A stretch of DNA of 60,545 nucleotides. Origin: GYS-P2D sp964414425. GTDB lineage: Bacteria; Bacteroidota; Bacteroidia; Chitinophagales; Saprospiraceae. Below the pieces are notes generated by a model that had not been told where the DNA came from, did no database searches, and saw nothing but the letters and a program-made list of their open reading frames with translations. Position 1 is the stretch's first letter. Each line of letters opens with the position of its first letter. Of the stretch, positions 28,660 through 37,800 are shown piece by piece. The DNA lies in the NCBI GenBank assembly GCA_964414425.1, contig CAYPWL010000022.1, positions 1 through 60,545 of the forward strand, given 5' to 3'. Position numbers and translations under genes: made by a program.

Positions 28660-29724
28660 TTATGGTCTTCTTGAAGATCTGACGCTCGAAGATGTCCTTC
28701 TCGAAGGAGAGCTTGTACTTCTTACTCCAGACGAACGAGAACTTCTTGAAGGGCTGATTGAGCTTCTTCTCGTAGTTCTGCTCGGTGCAAAAGAAGATCT
28801 TGACCTTCTTGTATTAGAGTTCGATATTCTTGAACTTCTACTTGTTCTTGTTCCGGCTGCAGAACTTCTCGTTGTTGATCTTGTGTTCGCAGAAGATCTA
28901 ACCGTTCTTGAAGAAGGGACTGCAGCACTTCTGTTACGTACAGATGATGCAGATACTCCCCTTGCAGATGTGGATCTCACATTAGCTTTATTTGCTACAG
29001 TATTTCTCACTCCTGAATTTGATCTCGTGATTGCATTCGTACTTCTTGAGCTATTTACTCTTCGTACATTATTAACACCGTTGTTCACATTAGTGAATCT
29101 TGCGTTGTTGATTGCTGTAAATCCATATGGAGGACATGCATATCCACCTCCGAAAGAATTGAATCCTCCTCCGAAAGTATTAAAGCCTAATCCTCTGTTG
29201 AATGAATTGAAACCGAATCCTCTATTGAAAGAGTTGAATCCAAATGCTGATCTTCCAAACGGTGAGAATGTGTTAAATCCTGTTCCGAATCCTACAGCCA
29301 CTCCACTTGCTGGACTGAATAGCAACTGATTTCTCAAATAGGTTGCGAAGAATCTGTCATTTCTGATCTGTCTATTCAAGTTGCGGTAAAACGCATTTCC
29401 TGTTCCTAAGAAGTTAGCACCATAGTAACTTGAAGCAAATGACGCTAATCTGTACTGATCCAATCTGTTGGTGTATTCAAATGCATCGATGTCGTAATCG
29501 TTCGTGTAGTACGTAGTGTACTCATCAAACTCGTCGCCATCGTAATCATTAAGTGAGGCGTTGTCATACTCAACGACTTGACGATCTACGTCCTCGTAAG
29601 CGTAGTCTCTATCTGAGCTGAAATCCGCTTCATCAAAGTAAAGATCATCAAACTGTGCATTTGCATTTACAATGCACAAACCCATGATGACTGTCAATAC
29701 CGAAAGAAATTTTTTATTTAACAT
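28660..29724 (-). CDS. Secreted low-complexity protein with an acidic N-terminus and a Ser/Arg-rich tail
   Basis: A 354-residue protein that I cannot assign to a function. It has a signal peptide (1-24, ending ANAQ), an acidic and Tyr-rich stretch (25-90, 23 Asp/Glu), a more ordinary segment (90-150; YYGANFLGTGNAFYRNLNRQ, FFATYLRNQLLFSPASG), a Gly/Phe/Asn repeat zone (150-195; GFNSFNRG occurs twice), CPPYGF, and a tail (221-354) with 30 Arg and 44 Ser and no acidic residue. There is no T9SS sorting domain or lipobox. The two opposite-charged ends suggest self-association or binding to polyanions; that is inference. A terminator follows and proS is divergent. Confidence 0.75.
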   Translation of the reverse strand: MLNKKFLSVLTVIMGLCIVNANAQFDDLYFDEADFSSDRDYAYEDVDRQVVEYDNASLNDYDGDEFDEYTTYYTNDYDIDAFEYTNRLDQYRLASFASSYYGANFLGTGNAFYRNLNRQIRNDRFFATYLRNQLLFSPASGVAVGFGTGFNTFSPFGRSAFGFNSFNRGFGFNSFNRGLGFNTFGGGFNSFGGGYACPPYGFTAINNARFTNVNNGVNNVRRVNSSRSTNAITRSNSGVRNTVANKANVRSTSARGVSASSVRNRSAAVPSSRTVRSSANTRSTTRSSAAGTRTSRSSRISNSNTRRSRSSFAPSRTTRRSSISPSRSSRSSGVRSTSSPSRRTSSSVRSSRRP

Positions 29725-29943
29725 AGCTACTTATTTTTATCTCGTATCACGGTTACATTTTCCGTGCCTTCACAATTTATTACTTTTGACTCAATTGAAC
29801 CGTTAATAAACATTTAAACCGTTCATATCATAGTCTTAATTACTTTTTTTAAGAGTCTAAGACACAACGTCTATGTATATGACGAATTCTTTTTCTAAGT
29901 AGTTCGAAATTTAACAATAAGCACCAGGATTTTAACAAACAGC

Positions 29944-31410
29944 ATGGCAAAGGAGATTACAGCAAGAACGGAGAACTATTCGCAGTGGTATTTAGATATC
30001 GTGAAAAAGGCAGGAATGGCCGATAATTCGGCAGTTAGAGGATGTATGGTTATTAAGCCTACAGGTTTTGCTATCTGGGAGAATATGAAAGCTCAGTTGG
30101 ACAAAATGTTTAAAGAAACAGGCCATGTCAATGCGTATTTTCCTCTATTCATACCTAAGAGCTTCTTAAGTAAGGAGGCAGATCACGTGGAGGGCTTCGC
30201 CAAAGAATGTGCTGTGGTCACACATCATAGATTGATGAATAACCCTAATGGCAGCGGGGTGGTTGTGGATCCTGAAGCCAAACTGGAAGAAGAGCTTATT
30301 GTACGACCGACGTCCGAGACGATCATATGGAACACCTACAAGGATTGGATTCAATCTTACAGGGATCTGCCATTATTAATTAATCAATGGGCTAATGTGG
30401 TCAGATGGGAGATGCGGACGAGACCTTTCCTGAGGACAGCAGAGTTCCTCTGGCAGGAGGGACATACGGCTCATGCTACTCGTGATGAGGCCATCGCTGA
30501 GTCGCAGATGATCCATGAACTCTACGCTCGATTTGCTGAAGATTACATGGCGATGCCTGTGATCAAGGGAGCTAAGTCTGCCAATGAGAGATTTGCTGGA
30601 GCAGAAGAAACGTACACGATCGAGGCATTGATGCAGGATGGTCGTGCACTCCAGGCCGGCACATCACACTTCCTAGGGCAGAATTTCGCTAAGGCATTTG
30701 ATGTGAAGTATGCTGATCAAAATAACAAAGAAGAATATGTTTGGGCGACATCATGGGGAGTGTCTACCAGACTCGTAGGTGGGCTCATCATGACGCACTC
30801 TGATGATGAGGGCTTGGTATTACCACCAAAACTGGCTCCGACTCAAGTCGTTATTGTGCCTATTCCTAAGCCACAACCTGAGATAATGGAGGTCGCTGAT
30901 CGGATAGCCGCTGATTTAAAAGCTCTTGGTGTTTCTGTACTTATCGATCGTGATAAGAAGAAACGTCCAGGATTTAAGTTTGCGGAGTATGAGATGAAAG
31001 GTATACCTGTGCGTATTGGTATTGGAAAAAGGGATCTGGCAAATAATGTTGTCGAAGTTGCTCGTCGTGATACTAAAGAAAAATCATCAGTAGCATTAGA
31101 CGGTATTGCACAACATGTACATAAACTTCTGGGCGATATACAAGACAATCTGTTCAATCGTGCGAAGCAATATAGAGATGATCACATCACGTCAGTTGAT
31201 GACTTTGATACATTCCAAGAGGTGATCAATGATAAAGGAGGTTTCGTTTCAGCACACTGGGATGGTACAACTGAGACAGAACTAAAAATCAAGGAGTTAA
31301 CTAAAGCTACAATACGATGTATCCCTAATGATCAAGTTGCTGAAAAAGGCAAAGATATCTTGACTGGGGAGTCTTCGTCAGGACGAGTTTTATTTGCCAA
31401 GGCCTACTAA
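29944..31410 (+). CDS. proS: Prolyl-tRNA synthetase, short archaeal/eukaryote-like type
   Basis: A 488-residue class II synthetase that charges tRNA-Pro. Seen: RPTSETIIW, motif 2 RTRPFLRTAEFLWQEGH, motif 3 in STRLVGGLIMTH, and the C-terminal anticodon-binding domain (PTQVVIVPIPKP onward). It lacks the long editing insertion of the bacterial type and has the C-terminal zinc-domain-like end, which is the form found in many Bacteroidota. The start ATG at 29944 gives the normal N-terminus MAKEITARTENYSQWY. Confidence 0.96.
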   Translation: MAKEITARTENYSQWYLDIVKKAGMADNSAVRGCMVIKPTGFAIWENMKAQLDKMFKETGHVNAYFPLFIPKSFLSKEADHVEGFAKECAVVTHHRLMNNPNGSGVVVDPEAKLEEELIVRPTSETIIWNTYKDWIQSYRDLPLLINQWANVVRWEMRTRPFLRTAEFLWQEGHTAHATRDEAIAESQMIHELYARFAEDYMAMPVIKGAKSANERFAGAEETYTIEALMQDGRALQAGTSHFLGQNFAKAFDVKYADQNNKEEYVWATSWGVSTRLVGGLIMTHSDDEGLVLPPKLAPTQVVIVPIPKPQPEIMEVADRIAADLKALGVSVLIDRDKKKRPGFKFAEYEMKGIPVRIGIGKRDLANNVVEVARRDTKEKSSVALDGIAQHVHKLLGDIQDNLFNRAKQYRDDHITSVDDFDTFQEVINDKGGFVSAHWDGTTETELKIKELTKATIRCIPNDQVAEKGKDILTGESSSGRVLFAKAY

Positions 31411-31455
31411 TAGAGATTTTTCATATTATTTTTCTTTTATATATGTTAATTAGCA

Positions 31456-31463
31456 TATATTTG
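31456..31463 (+). promoter_or_regulatory. Candidate -7 promoter box for the PKD-like repeat protein
   Basis: TATATTTG is an exact TAnnTTTG match; the start at about 31470 would leave a leader of roughly 90 nt before the ATG at 31562. Confidence 0.4.
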
Positions 31464-31501
31464 CTCAAGACGACCTACGTCTGACAATCTGAACCTACAC
31501 A

Positions 31502-31523
31502 GCACTGTGATCTCTCACGGTGC
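31502..31523 (+). promoter_or_regulatory. Hairpin in the leader of the PKD-like repeat gene
   Basis: GCACTGTGA and TCACGGTGC pair over 9 positions (one G-T) with a TCTC loop, followed at 31531-31543 by a T-rich stretch. It could be an attenuator or an mRNA-stabilising element; I do not recognise a riboswitch class. Confidence 0.35.
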
Positions 31524-31561
31524 CGGCATTATTTGATTTTTTTAGAAAAATCTAAACAAAA

Positions 31562-34500
31562 ATGAACGGATTTTACACGAACCCAAGTAGGCCTATAGTA
31601 GGTTTTGTAGTGCTTTTAATGTCTTTCTTTTATAGCACTTCTTCTTATTCTCAGATTGGAGCTCTCGCTACATGCGACGATAGCAACATAACAGCAACCA
31701 GTACATATGTCATAGAATTCACTGGATTAGATGCTGGAACAACTTACGATATAACCATAGATGGGGTACCTGCCACACTAAATGGAAATACATCTGACCC
31801 TATCAATTATGTGGATGGACTACAGACCGTTGATGTCGTAATAGTGGCCGATCCAGGGACTGCTAACGAGACAACAACTAATATAATCGTGCACGAGGCA
31901 TTATGTATTGATGCCGATGCCGATGGCGATTTAGATTATAATGAGGCGACCTGTGATTATACGCAACCAGGACCTAATTTTGGTACTATCGTATCAACTG
32001 TCGCTCCATATAATGGTACGAATGTTTACTTGTACTTATTAGCGGATGAAAACGGTATCTTATTAGGGAATACCGATGTAATCAGTAATACCACGGGACA
32101 TTTCTTAGATCTTGAAAACGGTAATTATATCGTATCAGCATATACTTTCCTTAGTGCTGCAGATATGGAGGTATTCAGATCTTCTCTCGAGGTAGGAGAT
32201 GATCTCGAGGATTTGATTGCGTCGAGCCCAGATGTCTGTCTTAATCACTGTGGTAACGCACCCTATTCTGTGGGTTGTGGAGACCTTATAACTATTACCA
32301 CTAATCCTACGGACTTAGAGCTCTGTGAAGGCGAGGATGGTGAGATGACGAGTGAAGCTACTGTAAGCTTATCAGGTCCTATATCTGGACTCCCTCCAGG
32401 GGCTGAGATTACATATCAGTGGTTTGTTGATAATGGAGCAGGATTCGTAGCATTAACGGATGATACATTAAGTACACTGTCATTTACAGATGTAGAGTTT
32501 GCTCTTGACGAAAACTTATACCAAGTTGTAGCTGCATTAGAAGTAAATGGCAATGCTGTTGACGCAGACACATCTGTATCAGCGCTACTAACAGTGTATC
32601 AAGGAATTACATTCACGGGTGATATAGATGGTGAGGTATGTAGTGACGAAGCGTCAAATATCATGCTTCCAAGCACCGATGATAATGGTGTCAATATAGC
32701 GAGCTATACAATAAGTGCTGAAGTTGATCAATCCTTAGAAGGAGATGCAACAACTACAGAACCAGGAACCTCTATCTCATCAGGTACGGTTATATCTGAT
32801 CAGTTTGTTAATGAAGGATCAGAGCCTGCAACTGTAGTTTATACTTTGACACCTACATCAGAAGACGAATGTTTAGGTGAGTCTTTTGAAGTTATCCTCA
32901 CGGTTAACCCTGAACCAGTATTTGCTGGAACAGTAGAAAACGAGGTATGTAGTGGAGAGGATGCAGGATTATCTTTACCAAGCTCCGCTGAAGGCAATAG
33001 TGATCTTAACGTAGATATAGCCAGCTACAATATCACTGCTGATGTAGATCCTGACTTGACAGGAACTGCTACAGAAGGAACAGGCCTTACTATTACTGAT
33101 GGAATAATTAATGATCAATTCACTAATACTGGTACAGAACCAGCGACAGTGACGTATACAGTGACACCTATAACCGCTGAAGGCTGTGAAGGCGAATCAT
33201 TTGAAGCGGTACTTACGGTTAACCCAGTACCAGAAGTTGAGGATATTGAAGAAATCGTATGTAGCGATGAAGATATCTTAGTCGACCTTGCCGCAGTTGA
33301 TGTAGCAGGTATGGATATAGATAGCTTTGATGTAGAGCTCGTATCAGTTACGAGCAATCTGACACCAGCTGATGATAACTTCCTTGACTTAGCAGGAACG
33401 TCTACGGCTGAGAATCAGACAGATATTTCAGTAATCTCTGGGGATTCTTATACTAACATAAGCGGATCAGCGGGTACAGTAGTATATACAGTTACTCCAC
33501 ACGTTGAGGGCTGTGAAGGCGTATCATATGATGTAACAGTTACTGTAGCTACTGAGCCAGTAGGTACAGATACAGAAATATCTATAGCGAGTGATGAAGC
33601 CGTTGACGTGAATCTCGCTGATTTAATCGCTAATGGAGTGTCAGACGTCACGTTCATATGGACTGCGACTGAAAACAGTGACGTAACAGGCGAGAGCACT
33701 ACAGTGCAAACTGGTAGCACTATCGATGATGTATTGACTAATGTAAGCGGCGAGACTCAGACTGTAGTCTATACAGTGACAGCCACAACGAGTGACGACA
33801 ACAGCTGTGTGAGCGATGAGTTTACAATTACTGTAACCATCTGTTCTGAGCCTACTTACGAAGACGAAGATCTTACGACATGTAGCGACGAAGCGCTCGA
33901 TATCAGTATAACAGATAATCTTGCTACAGGAAGTAATGCAGCAGATGGATTCACATATGTAGTAACAAGTACAGATGAGGATGCAGTACCTGCAGGAGCG
34001 GAAAGAACGGATACAACATTGGCTAACATAACCGATACGTATACTAATACGACAAGCTCACCAGTAACGATCACTTATACTATTACTCCTCATACGAACG
34101 AAGGATGTACAGGAGACGACTTCACTATAACAGTGACGATCGATCCTGAACCCGTGTTACCTACCGATTTAGATGGTGTTGTATGTACGGGTAGTGCAAC
34201 AGGAGTCAATTTAAGTACGACCAATGGACTTGCCGATGTTACCTATGAGTTAGTTTCAGTAGATGCTACTGGTCTTGATGCTGACGGTACAGTTGCGACG
34301 GTTGGATCAATTGCTGCTGATGGCTTAGCTAATGATGTGTATACTAACCCAGGTGCCACTTCACTTACTGTGACATATGTAGTGGTTGCGATCAGTGATA
34401 ATGATTGTGAGAGCGACGAGCTTACGATCACGATAACAGTTGATCCAGAGGTTATCGTGGATGCTGGCGAGGACGAAGAGATATGTTCTACAGGAACGAT

Positions 34501-34783
34501 ATCACTTGTTGACGCTACGATCACTGGAGCTCTTGGGGCAGGTACATGGACATCGTCCAATGGTAACTCAGGAAGCTTTATGAATGACTCAGGTACTAAC
34601 GATCCTGCATTTGGAGAGGCAGTTGTCTATCAGCCAAGTGCTGCGGATATAGCCGCTGGACAGGTAGTGTTGACCTTAACGTCTGATGCTCCAGAAGGTG
34701 CATGTGATGCGGTATCGGATTCGATCACGATCACCATCAATAACGTTGAGTGTGGAACATTCCCTTGGACAGGTAATGAATAA
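31562..34783 (+). CDS. Secreted PKD-like repeat protein without a T9SS sorting domain
   Basis: A 1073-residue protein: signal peptide ending near SSYSQ (31), an N-terminal module (132-240; VYLYLLADENG..NHCGNAPYSVGC) that also occurs in the next gene, an Ig-like segment, then five to six PKD-like repeats of the pattern (V/I)CSDE..V.L...T.TITYTVTP...GC.G..F.(I/V)TVTV.PEP. It ends ECGTFPWTGNE with neither a type A nor a type B sorting domain. Export through Sec is supported, but its final place is unclear. The neighbour starts 90 bases later on the same strand and may be co-transcribed. Confidence 0.82.
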   Translation: MNGFYTNPSRPIVGFVVLLMSFFYSTSSYSQIGALATCDDSNITATSTYVIEFTGLDAGTTYDITIDGVPATLNGNTSDPINYVDGLQTVDVVIVADPGTANETTTNIIVHEALCIDADADGDLDYNEATCDYTQPGPNFGTIVSTVAPYNGTNVYLYLLADENGILLGNTDVISNTTGHFLDLENGNYIVSAYTFLSAADMEVFRSSLEVGDDLEDLIASSPDVCLNHCGNAPYSVGCGDLITITTNPTDLELCEGEDGEMTSEATVSLSGPISGLPPGAEITYQWFVDNGAGFVALTDDTLSTLSFTDVEFALDENLYQVVAALEVNGNAVDADTSVSALLTVYQGITFTGDIDGEVCSDEASNIMLPSTDDNGVNIASYTISAEVDQSLEGDATTTEPGTSISSGTVISDQFVNEGSEPATVVYTLTPTSEDECLGESFEVILTVNPEPVFAGTVENEVCSGEDAGLSLPSSAEGNSDLNVDIASYNITADVDPDLTGTATEGTGLTITDGIINDQFTNTGTEPATVTYTVTPITAEGCEGESFEAVLTVNPVPEVEDIEEIVCSDEDILVDLAAVDVAGMDIDSFDVELVSVTSNLTPADDNFLDLAGTSTAENQTDISVISGDSYTNISGSAGTVVYTVTPHVEGCEGVSYDVTVTVATEPVGTDTEISIASDEAVDVNLADLIANGVSDVTFIWTATENSDVTGESTTVQTGSTIDDVLTNVSGETQTVVYTVTATTSDDNSCVSDEFTITVTICSEPTYEDEDLTTCSDEALDISITDNLATGSNAADGFTYVVTSTDEDAVPAGAERTDTTLANITDTYTNTTSSPVTITYTITPHTNEGCTGDDFTITVTIDPEPVLPTDLDGVVCTGSATGVNLSTTNGLADVTYELVSVDATGLDADGTVATVGSIAADGLANDVYTNPGATSLTVTYVVVAISDNDCESDELTITITVDPEVIVDAGEDEEICSTGTISLVDATITGALGAGTWTSSNGNSGSFMNDSGTNDPAFGEAVVYQPSAADIAAGQVVLTLTSDAPEGACDAVSDSITITINNVECGTFPWTGNE

Positions 34784-34810
34784 TAAGAGAAGAGAATTAT
34801 AAGACTGTAG

Positions 34811-34838
34811 GCTCCGCTCGTAATAGAGCGGAGCTTTC
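34811..34838 (+). terminator. Hairpin between the two large secreted-protein genes
   Basis: GCTCCGCTC pairs perfectly with GAGCGGAGC across a GTAATA loop, followed by only three T and TCTGG. It is a weak terminator or a processing/attenuation site rather than a firm end. Confidence 0.5.
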
Positions 34839-34873
34839 TGGTCTCTAAATATTTACATAAGGAAACTACAACT

Positions 34874-37800
34874 ATGGAGGCATCTCGCATGCCATCTTAC
34901 AACCCTATGCGCTACATTTGGGTAGTGCTGCTGCTGTGTTTTGGTCTTACAGCCCAAACCCAGGAAGCATTGACATCTCATGTCTCTTATGAGATACTAC
35001 CCACATGCGTAAATCCTACTGATGACAGACCGGCATCCAGTGGAAGCTTTTTTATCCTTACTTCCTTTACTGATCTTCAGGTTGATGATTCTGGAGAACT
35101 CCAAGAAAATTTTGAAATCACAGTTGAAGATGGTTCTCCAATTCAATTCTTCGTTGATCAAGAGCAACTACCATACACCGCTATTTTTGGCCCATTTACT
35201 ATCCCAGAAGATAGAGTAGAGAGAGCACTTCGGGTCAATCTGCGTTCGATAGATAATGGCATCGGTGACGAGTTAACAGTATCTGAAGTTTTATGTGGTA
35301 TTGAGACTAATAATGGTCTTAATCAGCCAGGCTACATGTGTACGGTTGATGACCAGTTTCTCTTTGCGCAAGCACAACCACCACCTGTCAATGGCGATCG
35401 CCATCAGGGGGGAACCTATGTTTATGTATTGGCAGATGCCAACGGTTTGATCAGAGGCGTGAATCATACTGGTCTGTTCAATGAGGTTGATGACGGCTCA
35501 TTTAGGATAGAATTGTTTTCTGTTGCTAATCATGAGGTTGAGTCATTTGTTGGAGCGATCACTCTTGGAGAACCATTAGAGGTTATGGTATCATCATCCT
35601 GTGTTGCCTCATGTGGTAGCTATGCTGTTGAGTTTTCATGCACGGGTTTTGATCTTGCCCTAACTAAAGAAGTTGTAGGCAGGGGAATCTACAATGTAGG
35701 TGATACCGTGGAGTACCTTATTACTATAATCAATGAAGGGCTCGTGCCTGCATATGGAGTTGTGGTCCGGGACCTTGTGCCAGCAGGATTACGTTATGTG
35801 CCAGAATTAAATAGACAATGGGATGAGCAAGCGTTGTCCTTGCCGACAGAGCTTATAGAAGCAGAAGATTCAACTTTCTTATCAATAAGAATGATTGTTG
35901 ACCTCCCAGCAACCATCATAGAGATAGAAAATATAGCTGAGATTATCAATGCATCTGATAGCCCTAATGGGTCAAGCCCAGCGTTTGATCTGGATAGTAC
36001 CCCTGACAATGCCAATGAGCGTGAAGATGACATCAGTAGTGCTGGTATCATCGTATTGCAGGCATTATGCGATGTCACATTTACAGCTGATCTTATAGAT
36101 AATGGACCATTTTGTATTGGGCAACCTATTTTATTAGAGGCACAGGCGACATCAGACAATGGGAGACTAAGCTACTCTTGGGAACGAGATGGCAATCCTA
36201 TTTCTAATGAATCCGAGATTAACATAACTAATCCAACAGCGCAAGACTATGGTCGTTATACATTAATTGTTGCTGATCCCATGGGCTGTACGGCTTCGAT
36301 GACTCTTAACGTTGAGCCAGCATTAGAAGAGCGCATCAGTTGTATTACCGAATTGAATGTCACGGTGGGTTCCGATTGTACTCTTGGATTACGTCCAAGT
36401 ATGTTTACCCTCAATACGGTTTCAGCCATCAATGATTACATACTGGAGGTCACTGATGTACAAGGCGCAATAGTAGATCTGTCGGACGTCAGTGGTAATG
36501 ACCTATCAGAACCCTTAGAAGTGCGCTTAATTCATCCATGTTCGGGGCAGACTGTCTGCTGGTCATTTGTCAATGCTGACTTTAAAGCGGAGCCTGATGT
36601 AAATGTCTACGCTGACACATTAAGTGTTTTTTGTGGCACCACAGAAATGACAAGTGCCACAGAAATATTAGAGCGTGTTGAGGGCATACAGAGCGCAACG
36701 GATTTCAGTGCGATGATACAAAGTCAACTGTGCCAGGTTAAAGGGACTATCAGTATTGAAGACCAGATTTTTGAAGATGTATCATGTGGGGCAGGAACTG
36801 TGGGTAGGATCTATTCATTAACTGCTAATAATCGAACATTCGTTTTAGATACTGCCGTCGTAAGTATACTTGCTACGCCGATTGAGTCTGTTATTTTTCC
36901 GGCTGATATATCTGGATTATCCTGTGGTGCATCTTATCTTCCTCAGGATATATCATCCCTACCGATGTGGACCGATGGAGCAGATACTATGCAACTCAGA
37001 TTAGTTGATAATGGTGCAGAAGACTTCTGTAGGATCTCAACTACTTTTTCGGATCAAGACTCTGACGAGCTGTGTTCTTTTGGTAGTCGGAAGATTCTTA
37101 GGTCGTGGACCGTTATAGATTGGTGTACGGATCAGGTTATCTCTCATCTACAGCATATCTACGTTGTTGATCAAATCGCTCCGGTCATTTCGACCTCAAC
37201 AGATACAGTCGTAGTTGCTCTATCTGGGAGGATATGCCAAGGAGACATTGACCTGTCTGCTGTCATCGATATCGCGGACAACTGCGACCTTAATCCCGAA
37301 GTGATCGTAGAAGGATACTCCAGTGATCAACTATTCTTACAAGATGTCCCAGTAGGCAATCATGAGATTACCATTAAGGCGGTCGATGCATGTGGCAATA
37401 GTGCTATCGATACGATACATGTTATCGTAACTGAGCAAACTCCGCCAGTACCTGTAACCGTATCTCAGCTAAATGTGAGCTACAACTCAGGTACTGCAGG
37501 ATGGATATCTGCTGAGCTATTTAATAATAATAGTGCAGATGCCTGTGGACCTATTACCGTTCAGATCGCTCGTGCGACAGAGGTCAATCAGATATCATCT
37601 AATGGAACCATAGCGGTGTGGGAACTCAGAGATAAATGCGAGGAAGACTTCACTACAATAGATAGAGATCAAGATGGAGAGTTAACTATTGATGAGATCT
37701 ATCGAGATCAAATCCTCTTTTGCTGTGAAGATCTCGATCAAGAAATAAAAGTATATATCAGAGTCATTGATCAGTTTGGCAACTATGCCGAAACGGATGC

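Noticed and set aside
28883..29329. 148-residue plus-strand frame across the Ser/Arg-tailed gene
   Set aside because: It is the antisense of a low-complexity coding region and has no signal or domain.
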